Origin: ZC4RG30 sp049841155
Lineage (GTDB): Bacteria > Pseudomonadota > Gammaproteobacteria > Steroidobacterales > Steroidobacteraceae
Direction: 5' to 3'
DNA length: 64,000 bases
NCBI GenBank assembly: GCA_049841155.1
Contig: JASGHI010000004.1
Coordinates: 558,001 to 622,000, forward strand
Under the pieces are notes generated by a model that had not been told where the DNA came from, did not search any database, and saw only the letters and a list, made by a program, of their open reading frames with translations. Each line of letters starts with the position of its first letter. Position 1 is the first letter of the stretch. Of the stretch, positions 16,124 through 24,599 are shown in pieces. The position numbers were made by a program, and so were the translations under genes.

Positions 16124-17047
16124 ATGCGTATCGTGATTCTGGGCGCCGGGGCGATGGGCAAGCTGTTCGGCACACGTCTGGCGCTGAACGGCCAGAGCGT
16201 CGTCATGGTCGACGTGGATGCGGACACGCTGCAGCAGATCTCCCGCGAGGGCCTGCGCCTGACGGCCGACGATGGCGATCATCAGGTGCAGGTCCAGGCC
16301 GCGCGCGCCGCGGATCTGCAGCCCGGCGCCGATGCGGTGGTGGTGTTCACCAAGGCCCAGCATACGGTGGCGGCCATGCAGTCCATCGCGCATGCCATCG
16401 GTCCGGGCACCTGCGTGCTCACATTGCAGAACGGGCTGGGCGGAGCCGAGCGCATCCTCTCGGTGCTGCCGGGCGCCGACGTGGCCGTGGGCACCACCAC
16501 CTGGCCGGCCGATGCGAAGGCGCCCAATCATGTCAGCACGCATGGAGCGGGTGAGATCCGCTTCTGGAGCCATGACGGTGTCGAGCGCGATAGCCTGCAA
16601 CGCCTCAACACCGTGCTCGCCGCGGCGGGGCTGGCAAGCCGCCTGGACCCCGCGGTGCAGGTGGTGATCTGGGAAAAGGTCATCTTCAATTCCGTCATGA
16701 ATCCGGTGGCGGCGCTGACGCGTTGCACCGTCGGCGAGATGGCGGACAGCGCGGAGTGCATGCCGCTGACCGAATCCATCCTGCAGGAGGCCTTCGCCAT
16801 CGCGCGCAAGGCGCAGGTGCCGGTGGACGAGGCGCGGGTGCGCAAGACGCTGGCCCATGCCAGGGAGAATCATCGGCCGCACAAGCCTTCGATGCTGTCG
16901 GATGTGCTGGCCGGACGCACCACCGAGATCGATGCCATCAACGGCGCGCTGGCCGAGCGCGCCGCGGCCCTGGGTGTGGCGGCGCCCGTCATGCAGACCA
17001 TCTCCAGGCTGGTCCGCATGATCAGGAAGGAAAACCTCAGCCGTTGA
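16124..17047 (+). CDS. 2-dehydropantoate 2-reductase family oxidoreductase (PanE/ApbA-like)
   Basis: A 307-residue NADPH-dependent ketopantoate-reductase-like protein. The Rossmann nucleotide motif GAGAMG is at residues 7-12, ALQNGLGG-type sequence (here LTLQNGLGG) follows near 100, and the conserved catalytic lysine region is WEKVIFNSVMNPVAAL. The C-terminal helical domain is complete. Genomes often carry several homologues, and those inside catabolic clusters reduce other 2-oxo or branched substrates. Location between the SnoaL and AraC genes favours such a role over pantothenate synthesis. Its 3' end overlaps the convergent AraC gene by 11 bases. Confidence 0.85.
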   Translation: MRIVILGAGAMGKLFGTRLALNGQSVVMVDVDADTLQQISREGLRLTADDGDHQVQVQAARAADLQPGADAVVVFTKAQHTVAAMQSIAHAIGPGTCVLTLQNGLGGAERILSVLPGADVAVGTTTWPADAKAPNHVSTHGAGEIRFWSHDGVERDSLQRLNTVLAAAGLASRLDPAVQVVIWEKVIFNSVMNPVAALTRCTVGEMADSAECMPLTESILQEAFAIARKAQVPVDEARVRKTLAHARENHRPHKPSMLSDVLAGRTTEIDAINGALAERAAALGVAAPVMQTISRLVRMIRKENLSR

Positions 17048-18014
17048 CCAGCCGCGGCGCCTGCTGGCCGCGCACTTCGGTCGGCGAGGTTCCGAAGTAG
17101 TCGCGGAACACGCGGGCAAAATGCGTGGCGTTGCTGAAGCCCCATTCGAAGGCGATGGTCGAAACCGTCTTGGGGTTCTGCGCGCGGTCCTGCAGCGAGC
17201 GGCGGGCGCCTTCCAGCCGCCGGTGCAGTATGTACTTGCACACCGCTTCCTCCTGGCCCGAAAAGAGCTTGTGCAGGTAGCGGGGCGACACGCGGAAGTG
17301 GGCCGCGATGCGCGCCGGCGTGAGCTCCGGCTCGGAAAGATGCTGGTCGATGTAGCGGCAGATCCGCACCCGCCACATCGACTGCACGGTGGAGCCCTGC
17401 AGCGGGCGCCGGTCCGCGTCGATGTAGGCCGTGGCGAGCAGGTCGCAGATGGAGTCGGTGATGCGTTCCGCGGACGAGGGCTCGATGCCGGTCTGCGACA
17501 GCTCCCAGAAATTGTTGATGAAGCGGGAGACCAGTGCGCCGGTGCCTTCGCTGCCGCAGATGCGGCGGTTGAGGAAAATCTCCGGCGTGGGCAGGCGCCG
17601 GCGCAGCGCGGCCTGCGGTACGCGGATCACCAGCACATCGTGCTGCGCCGCGTGCACCTGCTGGTAGGGCAGCACATCGTCGCACAGCAGGAAATCACCC
17701 GGTGACAGGCAGGTTTCGACGCCGCGGGCGCGATGCAGACCGGTGCCGCGGCGCTGCAGGTGGATGAGGAAGCCTGCGTCCTGGGCGCTGCGGGTGGTGG
17801 ATGGGGTGTGCCACACCTGCGTGGGCGTGCAGGCGATTTCGATGAACTTCATCCCCGCGAACTCGGTGGCGAGGATGTTCGCATCGAAGGGGTTGTCGGC
17901 CACCGGCCGCACCTCCAGATGCGGCAGGCTGCCGGCGATCTGCTGGTTCCAGAACGCAAGCCTGCGGCCCGGCGCCACGTTGCGCGTCGAACAAGTGATG
18001 AACCCTTCCCGCAC
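17037..18014 (-). CDS. AraC family transcriptional regulator (cupin_6/FeaR-like sensor domain)
   Basis: A protein of about 325 residues. The N-terminal half is an AraC-binding-like-2 domain (LSPGDFLLCD within it), as in FeaR-type regulators of aromatic-amine and related catabolism. The C-terminal 100 residues hold two HTH motifs: RIAAHFRVSPRYLHKLF and TIAFEWGFSNATHFARVFRDYFG. I choose GTG 18012-18014 because GGAGG lies 8 bases upstream; a longer frame reaches 18062 without such a site. The palindrome at 18064-18085 then lies 50-71 bases upstream, where an autoregulatory operator is expected. Confidence 0.88.
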   Translation of the reverse strand: MREGFITCSTRNVAPGRRLAFWNQQIAGSLPHLEVRPVADNPFDANILATEFAGMKFIEIACTPTQVWHTPSTTRSAQDAGFLIHLQRRGTGLHRARGVETCLSPGDFLLCDDVLPYQQVHAAQHDVLVIRVPQAALRRRLPTPEIFLNRRICGSEGTGALVSRFINNFWELSQTGIEPSSAERITDSICDLLATAYIDADRRPLQGSTVQSMWRVRICRYIDQHLSEPELTPARIAAHFRVSPRYLHKLFSGQEEAVCKYILHRRLEGARRSLQDRAQNPKTVSTIAFEWGFSNATHFARVFRDYFGTSPTEVRGQQAPRLVNG

Positions 18015-18063
18015 GAGCTGTACCTCCGGTGGGAGTCTCAAGGACCCACAGCGCACATGCACA

Positions 18064-18085
18064 GATAGTTTGATATCAAAGTATC
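18064..18085. promoter_or_regulatory. 22-bp near-perfect palindrome between AraC and deacetylase genes
   Basis: TTTGATATCAAA (18069-18080) is a perfect palindrome. It is extended by GATA (18064-18067) and TATC (18082-18085), leaving only the G/G pair at 18068/18081 mismatched. It contains the 10-base word shared with 15201-15210. A dimeric regulator site is likely; which protein binds is inferred only from position. Confidence 0.55.
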
Positions 18086-18259
18086 TCGTGGGGCTAACCT
18101 AGCACTGCGATCCCAGGCAAACAACTGCCATGACATGCACTTTGACGGGGGCAATCCGGAGGCCGTGCCCGGGTAATCTGCATTTGGTTCCCCCGCAGTG
18201 CAGCGGCGGCACCGGGGCACCGGGTATGCACCTCTAAGATTGTTCAGGAGAGACGTGAC

Positions 18260-19372
18260 ATGAATCGCACCGCCTTTTTCCACGACGAACGTTGCCTGTG
18301 GCATTCGACCGGGCTGCATGCGCTGGTCCTTCCCGTGGGCGGGTGGGTGCAGCCTCCCGCCGGAGGGGGGCACGCGGAATCACCGGAGAGCAAGCGCCGT
18401 TTCAAGTGCCTGATGGATGTTTCGGGGCTCACGGCGAAACTTGCGGTGCAGAGCGCGGCGCCGGCTGATGAATCCGACCTGCTGCGTGTGCATGAGGCCC
18501 AGTACCTGCAGCGCTTCAGGCAGGTGAGCGACGCCGGTGGCGGTGACCTCGGGCAGCTGGCGCCCTTCGGCTGCGGCAGCTACGAGATCGCCAAGCTTTC
18601 CGCGGGCCTGGTGCTGGCCGCGGCCGATGCCGTGCTGGCCGGCCGCTATGCCAATGCCTATGCCATGTCCCGGCCGCCCGGGCATCACTGCCTGGCCGGG
18701 GAGTCGATGGGCTTCTGCCTGCTGGCCAACATCCCCATTGCGATCGAGGCCTGCCGCCAGCGCCACCAGCTCGAGCGTGTGGCGGTGATCGACTGGGACG
18801 TGCATCACGGCAACGGCACCCAGGCGATCTTCTACGACCGGCCCGACGTGCTGACGATTTCGCTGCACCAGGACCGCTGCTTCCCGCCGGGTTACAGCGG
18901 CACGGAAGAGCGCGGCACTGGAGCAGGCGAGGGCTGCAACGTGAACATCCCGCTGCAGCCGGGCGCCGGCGATGATGCCTACCGCTATGCGTTCGAGCGC
19001 ATCGTCATTCCGGTGCTGGACCGTTACCGGCCGCAGCTCATCATGGTGGCGAGCGGCCTTGACGCCAACGCCGTGGATCCTCTGGCGCGCATGCAGCTGC
19101 ACAGCGAGTCGTACCGCTGGATGACGCAGGCGCTGATGCAGGTGGCCCAGCGGCATTGCCAGGGCCGCCTGGTGGCCGCACATGAAGGCGGCTATGCCGA
19201 GGCTGCGGTGCCGTTCTGCGGCCATGCGGTCATGGAGGCCCTGTCCGGCGAACGCACGCAAGTGGTGGATCCTTTGCTGGAGCTGTTCCAGGCGCAGCAG
19301 CCCGGGGAGCGCTTCTGCAGGTTCCAGCGTGGCCTCATCGACGAGATGGCCGAGGCTTTCGGATTGAACTAG
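18260..19372 (+). CDS. Histone deacetylase / acetylpolyamine amidohydrolase family protein
   Basis: A 370-residue zinc-dependent deacetylase of the class II HDAC-like type. Active-site features are visible: the charge-relay pair HH at 142-143 (RPPGHH), zinc ligands D180, H182 (DWDVHHGNGTQ) and D268 (SGLDANAVDPL), and the transition-state tyrosine Y312 (HEGGYAE). Bacterial members remove acetyl or acyl groups from polyamines, amines or small amides in the cytoplasm. ATG 18260 follows GGAGAG. It diverges from the AraC gene, whose putative operator lies between them, so control by that regulator is plausible. The substrate is unknown. Confidence 0.88.
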   Translation: MNRTAFFHDERCLWHSTGLHALVLPVGGWVQPPAGGGHAESPESKRRFKCLMDVSGLTAKLAVQSAAPADESDLLRVHEAQYLQRFRQVSDAGGGDLGQLAPFGCGSYEIAKLSAGLVLAAADAVLAGRYANAYAMSRPPGHHCLAGESMGFCLLANIPIAIEACRQRHQLERVAVIDWDVHHGNGTQAIFYDRPDVLTISLHQDRCFPPGYSGTEERGTGAGEGCNVNIPLQPGAGDDAYRYAFERIVIPVLDRYRPQLIMVASGLDANAVDPLARMQLHSESYRWMTQALMQVAQRHCQGRLVAAHEGGYAEAAVPFCGHAVMEALSGERTQVVDPLLELFQAQQPGERFCRFQRGLIDEMAEAFGLN

Positions 19373-19383
19373 AGGAAAGGATT

Positions 19384-19449
19384 TGCTGCCTGCGCCGATC
19401 TCTGCGCAGTCCTGCCCCCCCGGACGAGGCAGGGTCGGCGTAGGCAGCA
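19384..19449. repeat. Nested inverted repeats between convergent deacetylase and hslR genes
   Basis: An outer pair, TGCTGCCTGCGCCGA (19384-19398) and TCGGCGTAGGCAGCA (19435-19449), is complementary except at one position. An inner pair, CCTGCC (19411-19416) and GGCAGG (19428-19433), lies in its loop. This can fold in transcripts from either side and probably ends both. No T-run is present. Confidence 0.5.
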
Positions 19450-19461
19450 GAACTGCAGGGC

Positions 19462-19860
19462 TCAGGTCTGGCGGCGCAGCAGGCGTTCGAGCCTGCGCCT
19501 CTCGCGCTTGTCCGGGCGGCCCTCCGGCCGGGGGCGTGACAATGCCGCAAGCCGGTGCTGTTCGTGGTTGCGGGCCGCGCGTTCGCGGCTTTCCGGTGTC
19601 TGCATGTACGCCGCCTGCGCAAGGCTTGCCGGGCCGCGCCGTTCCGGCAGGGTCAGCACCTGCACTTCCAGGGTTTCGGCCTCACGCGTGATGGTGAGCC
19701 GGTCGCCGATGCCCACGGCATGCGCGGGCTTCACGCGCGCGTCATTGAGCTTCACCTTGCCGCCCTGCACGGCCTCGGTTGCCAGTGCGCGGCTCCGGTA
19801 GAAGCGCGCGCACCACAGCCACTTGTCGAGGCGGTGCCGCGTTTCCAGGGTGCCGTCCAT
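19462..19860 (-). CDS. hslR: Heat shock protein 15 homologue (S4-domain RNA-binding protein)
   Basis: A 132-residue protein with an N-terminal S4 domain (RLDKWLWCARFYRSRALATEAVQGGKV is its diagnostic stretch, residues 10-36) and a very basic Arg-rich C-terminus. Hsp15 binds stalled 50S subunits that still carry a nascent chain and recycles them after heat shock. Length and domain order match the family. Its start lies 4 bases after the stop of the S9B peptidase gene on the same strand, so the two are probably co-transcribed. Confidence 0.88.
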   Translation of the reverse strand: MDGTLETRHRLDKWLWCARFYRSRALATEAVQGGKVKLNDARVKPAHAVGIGDRLTITREAETLEVQVLTLPERRGPASLAQAAYMQTPESRERAARNHEQHRLAALSRPRPEGRPDKRERRRLERLLRRQT

Positions 19861-19864
19861 GGCG

Positions 19865-22195
19865 TCAGGGAACCGGCGCCGTGGTTGCCGGCGGCTGGAG
19901 TGTCCGCTGGAAGAACAGCCGGATCTGGTTCATCACATGCGGTCCGTCCTCCGCGCCGCGGATCAATCCATGCATGCCGCCGGGATACACCATGAGATCG
20001 AAGGGTTTGCCCGCTTCCTGGAATGCTTTCATCAGTGCGGTGCTGTGCGTGAAGAGCACATTGTCGTCGGCGAGGCCATGGATCAGCAGCAGTGGCCGCT
20101 GCAGTTGCCCGGCCCAGGTGAGCACGCTGGCATTGTCATACCCCTGCGGATTCAGCGCCGGCGTCGACATGAAGCGCTCGGTGTAGTGCGTGTCGTACAG
20201 GCGCCAGTCGGTCACCGGCGCACCGGCCACGCCTGCGGCGAAGCTCTCGGGACCTTTCAGCAGCGTCATCAGCACCATGTAACCGCCATAGCTCCATCCC
20301 ATCACGCCGATGCGCGCGCCATCCACATAGGGCAATGTGCGCAGGAAGCGCACGCCGGCCAGCTGATCCTCTACTTCCACCGTGCCCAGGTTGAGGTAGG
20401 AGGCTGCTTCGAAGCGTTCGCCGCGCTGGCCGCTGCCGCGGTTGTCGAGCATGAAGATGAGGTAGCCCTCGCGCGCCAGCAACTGGTGGAAGGGCTGCCA
20501 GCCTCCGCCCCAGGCGTTGGTGACATTCTGCACGCCCGGCCCCCCATACACGTTGACGATGACCGGGTAGCGGCGGCCGGGCTGCATGTGCCGCGGCTTG
20601 ATCAGCGCGTAGTGCAGCCTCTGGCTGTCGGCGGCTGCGAGCGTGCCGAACTCGGTGGGCGCATGTTCGGCGGCATAGGGGAAGTAGGGGTGGTCCGGTC
20701 CCAGCGTGTTGGGCACGAGGTTCGTCAGCAGCCGCCCGTCGGCGCGATGCAGGCGCAGCTGCGGAGGAGTGTCGGTATTCGAGAAGGTGTCGAGGAAGAC
20801 GCCGGCATCGGCCGACATGGTCACGGAGTGCCAGCCGGCTCCGCGGGTCAGCTGCTGCGGTTCGGCGTTGCGGTCCAGCGGCAGGCGGTAGAGCTGCCGC
20901 TCGCGCGGGTTGTCTCCGGGACAGGTGAAATAAAGCCATCCGCGGCGCAGGTCCATGCCGCGGATGGCCGGCAGGTCGCGGTCGCCGACGATCATGTGCT
21001 CGCCGTGCGTGAGCTGGCGCAGCAACCGGCCATCGTCGGCGTAGAGATACAGATGCCGGAAACCGCTGCGGCTCGAGGCCCAGATGAACTGGCCGCGTCC
21101 CGCGAGGAAGTTGAGCTCGTCGTGCAGCGGCACCCAGGTGTTGCTGTGCTCGGTGAGCAGTGGGGTTCCCCGGCCCGTCTCGGCATCCACTTTGAGCAGG
21201 TCCAGCGTTTTCTGGTCGCGGCTCTGGCGCTGCACTGCGAGGTGGCGGCTGTCGGGGAAGAAATTCACGCGCGCCAGGTAGATGTCCGGCGTGGGACCCA
21301 GATCCACCGGCACTGCGCGGGCCGGTTCGGCAAGCCGCGTGACGAACAACGACACCTCGGCATTGCGCGCGCCGGTGAAGGGGTAGCGCTGCCGCACCAT
21401 GCGCACGCTGCGCGCCTGGATCTCGAAACGCTCGGCCTCGGGAATGACGGACTCGTCCACGCGCGTGTAGGCCAGCCGGGTCTCGTCCGGGGACCACCAG
21501 TAGCCCGTATCGCGCGCCATTTCCTCCTGCGCGATGAATTCGGCCGTGCCGAAGCTCAGTGTGCCGCCGCCCTGGGTGGTGACCGCGGTCTCGCGGCCGG
21601 TGGCGATCTCCACGACGATGAGGTTGTGGTCGCGGATGAAGCTCACGTAGCGGCCGCGCGGCGAGAACTGCGCATCGCTCTCGTAGCTTGCCGTGTGCGT
21701 GAGTGCTTTCACGGCGCGCTCCGGCGTGGCGTCGAGGTCGTACAGGTAGATGTCGCCCGCCAGCGGCACGAGGATGTGCCGGGAATCGGGCGAGAAGGCG
21801 TATGCCAGGATGCCCGACAGCGAGGAGATGCGCTGGCGTTCGCGGCGCGCGATCTCTTCTTCGGAGAGCACCTCTCCCTGCGGCGCCAGCGCCCGTGCGT
21901 CGATGAGCAGGCGGTGCTCGCCGCGGCGGATGTCATAGGCCCACAGATCGAGCCGGTCGCGGTCGTCCGCGGCAGCCTTGAGATAGGCCACCAGACGGCC
22001 ATCGGGCGAGAATTGCGGCTGGCGCAGGCTGTCGCCCGAGAGGTCCGGCGCGGCGAACAGGCGCTCGACCGTCAGGGTGTCGGCTTGCTGTGCGGCGAGT
22101 GTGGGTGTGGAACAGGGCAGCGCGGCCGCGATGACCACCGCCACCCATGCACAGTGCCAGGGCTTAAGATGCCGCAGACAGGGAGAGATCGACAT
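19865..22195 (-). CDS. Exported dipeptidyl-peptidase IV-like serine peptidase (family S9B)
   Basis: A 776-residue peptidase with a signal peptide (cleavage near TLAA-Q), an eight-bladed DPP4 propeller and an alpha/beta-hydrolase domain. Catalytic serine is in GWSYGGYM, aspartate in GLADDNV and histidine in GGMHG. The EE pair that anchors the substrate N-terminus is in FIAQEEMARD. These enzymes remove Xaa-Pro/Ala dipeptides from peptides in the periplasm. ATG 22195 shares its CATG with the start of the divergent S9A gene. No ribosome binding site is visible. A TACACT hexamer 7 bases upstream, inside the first codons of the S9A gene, could be the -10 box of a leaderless transcript. Confidence 0.92.
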   Translation of the reverse strand: MSISPCLRHLKPWHCAWVAVVIAAALPCSTPTLAAQQADTLTVERLFAAPDLSGDSLRQPQFSPDGRLVAYLKAAADDRDRLDLWAYDIRRGEHRLLIDARALAPQGEVLSEEEIARRERQRISSLSGILAYAFSPDSRHILVPLAGDIYLYDLDATPERAVKALTHTASYESDAQFSPRGRYVSFIRDHNLIVVEIATGRETAVTTQGGGTLSFGTAEFIAQEEMARDTGYWWSPDETRLAYTRVDESVIPEAERFEIQARSVRMVRQRYPFTGARNAEVSLFVTRLAEPARAVPVDLGPTPDIYLARVNFFPDSRHLAVQRQSRDQKTLDLLKVDAETGRGTPLLTEHSNTWVPLHDELNFLAGRGQFIWASSRSGFRHLYLYADDGRLLRQLTHGEHMIVGDRDLPAIRGMDLRRGWLYFTCPGDNPRERQLYRLPLDRNAEPQQLTRGAGWHSVTMSADAGVFLDTFSNTDTPPQLRLHRADGRLLTNLVPNTLGPDHPYFPYAAEHAPTEFGTLAAADSQRLHYALIKPRHMQPGRRYPVIVNVYGGPGVQNVTNAWGGGWQPFHQLLAREGYLIFMLDNRGSGQRGERFEAASYLNLGTVEVEDQLAGVRFLRTLPYVDGARIGVMGWSYGGYMVLMTLLKGPESFAAGVAGAPVTDWRLYDTHYTERFMSTPALNPQGYDNASVLTWAGQLQRPLLLIHGLADDNVLFTHSTALMKAFQEAGKPFDLMVYPGGMHGLIRGAEDGPHVMNQIRLFFQRTLQPPATTAPVP

Positions 22196-24380
22196 GCCAT
22201 CGAGTGTAATGAGGGCGCTGCCGAGGGGCCACAGCTGGCGCCGTGCATTGGCCACGCTGCTGGGCGGAGCGCTGTGCGCAAGCTGCACCTCGGGTCCACG
22301 CCTCGCGCCGGAGCAGTATCCGCGCACGGCCCGTGGCGACGTCGTGGACCAGTTCTTCGGCACGGCGGTTGCCGATCCCTACCGCTGGCTCGAAGACGTG
22401 GATTCGCCGCAGACGCAAAGCTTCATCGCTGCGCAGAATTCGCTGACGCGGCCCCTCCTCGACGGGCTGCGCGACTACGCTGTTTTTCGCCAGCGCCTGG
22501 AGCAGCTTTACCGCTACGAACGATCCGGCGTTCCGGTGCAGGAAGGAGGCCGCTGGTTCTTCCTGCACAATGATGGCCGGCAGGATCAGGCGGTGCTGCG
22601 GGTTGCGGACAATCCCGCCGATCCCGGGCGGGTGCTCATCGATCCGGGCGCCCTGAGCGCCGATGGCACAGTGGCGCTGACGGATTTCGTGCCGTCACCG
22701 GATGGCCGGCTGCTGGCCTATGCCCTGTCGGAGGCCGGTTCGGACTGGAAGACCTGGCATGTGCGCGATGTGGCCACCGGCAGCGATCTGCCCGATGAAT
22801 TGCGGCATACCAAGTTCACCAGCGTCTCCTGGGCGCGCGATGCCGCGGGTTTCTACTACAGCGCCTATCCCGAGGGCGATGATCATCTCCAGGCGGTGGT
22901 GCGCTTCCACCGCATTGGCGATGCGCAGCCGCAGGATCGCGAGATCTTCGCCGTGCACGATCATCCCACGCGTGTGCCCTATGGCACGGTGACGCAGGAC
23001 GGCCGGTATCTGGTCATCACGCTGGAAGACGGCACGCTGAGCAATGGCATCGTGGCGCTGCGGCTGGACAGCGGTGAAGTCACGCCGGTGGCCACGCGCT
23101 ATGACGGCATCCACCAGTACCTGGGCTCGCGCCGCGTGCCGGGGGAGGAACAGGACACGGAGCTGCTGGTGCGCACTACGGCCGCTGCGCCGCGCGGCCG
23201 CATCGTCGCTTTGCGGCTGGCGCGCGGTGGCGCGGCGCGTGAGCGCGTGGTCGTGCCTGAAGGCGCCGATGTGATCGAATCCGCCGCGCTGGTGGGCGGG
23301 CAGGTGCTGGTGGCGACGCTGAAGGACGCCAGTTCGCGCCTGGTGCGTCATGCCGTGGATGACGGGCGGCTGCTGGGAGAGGTGAGCCTGCCGGGTCTGG
23401 GAACCATTGCGGGGCTCACCGGCGAACCGGACGATGCCGAGAGTTACTTCAGCTATTCGGATTTCGCGACGCCGGCGCGCATCTATCGCCTCGATGTAGC
23501 CAGCGGCGCGGCCTTGCTGCTGCGCGCGCCGCAGTTTGCGGCCGATGTTTCACCCTATGTGACCGAGCAGGTCTTCTACCCCAGCCGCGACGGCACGCGC
23601 ATCCCCATGTTCATCGTGCGCCACCGCGACGCGCGGCGCGACGCGCGCAATCCGGTGATGCTCTATGGCTATGGCGGTTTCGACATCTCCATGACGCCGG
23701 CCTTCTCGCCGGCCACCGTGGCCTGGCTGGAGCGCGGCGGCATCTATGCGGTGGCGAACCTGCGCGGCGGCGGCGAGTATGGCGCGGCGTGGCACGAGGC
23801 CGGCACGCGCGGACGCAAGCAGAATGTGTTCGATGACTTCATCGCCGCGGCCGAATACCTGGTTCGCGAGCGCTGGAGCACGCCGCGGCGCATCGCGATC
23901 CGCGGCGGCAGCAATGGTGGCCTGCTGGTCGGCGCGGTGATCACGCAGCGGCCGGAACTCTTCGGCGCCGCGCTGCCCGACGTGGGCGTGCTCGACATGC
24001 TGCGCTATCACCTTGCCAGCGCCAATGCGCGCCAGTGGTCGGATGACTATGGCCTGTCGGAGAACGAGGCGGATTTCCGCGCGCAGATAGCCTACTCGCC
24101 GGTGCACAACGCGGAGCGCCAGCACTGCTATCCGCCCACGCTGGTGACCACCGCGGCGCAGGACAACCGCGTGGTGCCCTGGCACAGCTTCAAGTTCGCG
24201 GCGGCGCTGCAGCATGCGCAGCACTGCGCCAATCCGGTGCTGCTGCGGGTGGAAACGCGCGCCGGGCATGGTGCGGGCAAGCCCGTCTGGATGCAGGTGG
24301 AGCACTATGCCGAGCAGTGGGCCTTCGCGGCCGCGGCGCTGGGCATGCCCCCGGCTGCTGCGGGAGGTGTGAAGCCTTAG
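22194..24380 (+). CDS. Exported prolyl oligopeptidase (family S9A)
   Basis: A 728-residue peptidase that cuts after proline in short peptides. The N-terminus is a signal sequence; LCASC at about 29-33 could be a weak lipobox, so lipoprotein attachment is possible. The seven-bladed propeller is followed by the hydrolase domain with the serine in GGSNGGLL, aspartate in QDNRVVPW and histidine in RAGHG. GGGEYG and LRGGGEYGAAWH-type sequence are diagnostic of S9A. ATG 22194 is preceded by GGGAGAGA. With the divergent S9B enzyme it forms a two-enzyme set for degrading proline-containing peptides outside the cytoplasm. Its last 4 bases overlap the end of yacG. Confidence 0.92.
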   Translation: MPSSVMRALPRGHSWRRALATLLGGALCASCTSGPRLAPEQYPRTARGDVVDQFFGTAVADPYRWLEDVDSPQTQSFIAAQNSLTRPLLDGLRDYAVFRQRLEQLYRYERSGVPVQEGGRWFFLHNDGRQDQAVLRVADNPADPGRVLIDPGALSADGTVALTDFVPSPDGRLLAYALSEAGSDWKTWHVRDVATGSDLPDELRHTKFTSVSWARDAAGFYYSAYPEGDDHLQAVVRFHRIGDAQPQDREIFAVHDHPTRVPYGTVTQDGRYLVITLEDGTLSNGIVALRLDSGEVTPVATRYDGIHQYLGSRRVPGEEQDTELLVRTTAAAPRGRIVALRLARGGAARERVVVPEGADVIESAALVGGQVLVATLKDASSRLVRHAVDDGRLLGEVSLPGLGTIAGLTGEPDDAESYFSYSDFATPARIYRLDVASGAALLLRAPQFAADVSPYVTEQVFYPSRDGTRIPMFIVRHRDARRDARNPVMLYGYGGFDISMTPAFSPATVAWLERGGIYAVANLRGGGEYGAAWHEAGTRGRKQNVFDDFIAAAEYLVRERWSTPRRIAIRGGSNGGLLVGAVITQRPELFGAALPDVGVLDMLRYHLASANARQWSDDYGLSENEADFRAQIAYSPVHNAERQHCYPPTLVTTAAQDNRVVPWHSFKFAAALQHAQHCANPVLLRVETRAGHGAGKPVWMQVEHYAEQWAFAAAALGMPPAAAGGVKP

Positions 24381-24592
24381 GAGAGTCTGCCGGGTGGCGG
24401 TCCGGGCAGGGATGGATCCGCTGCGCCGGCTTCCGGCGCGGCCTCACCGGGGATCGCACGCTCTTCGCTGAGCCAGGCGCCCAGATCCACCATGCGGCAG
24501 CGCTTGCTGCAGAAGGGCCGCCACGAGGATTCCTGCGTCCAGGGCACTTCGCGCTGGCAGGTCGGGCAGGCGACGGTGGCCGGCTTCACCAT
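24377..24592 (-). CDS. yacG: DNA gyrase inhibitor YacG
   Basis: A 71-residue zinc protein. CPTCQREV and FCSKRC supply the four cysteines of the YacG zinc finger, with WRPFCSKRCRMVDLGAW the family signature. A Pro/Ala-rich tail follows. YacG binds GyrB and inhibits gyrase binding to DNA. It is the last gene of the pilB-pilC-pilD-coaE-zapD-yacG series, 7 bases after zapD. Confidence 0.93.
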   Translation of the reverse strand: MVKPATVACPTCQREVPWTQESSWRPFCSKRCRMVDLGAWLSEERAIPGEAAPEAGAADPSLPGPPPGRLS

Positions 24593-24599
24593 TGCGCTC

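Noticed and set aside
19823..22573. 916-residue open frame on the plus strand over the S9B peptidase gene
   Set aside because: Antisense shadow. The S9B catalytic motifs are on the minus strand.
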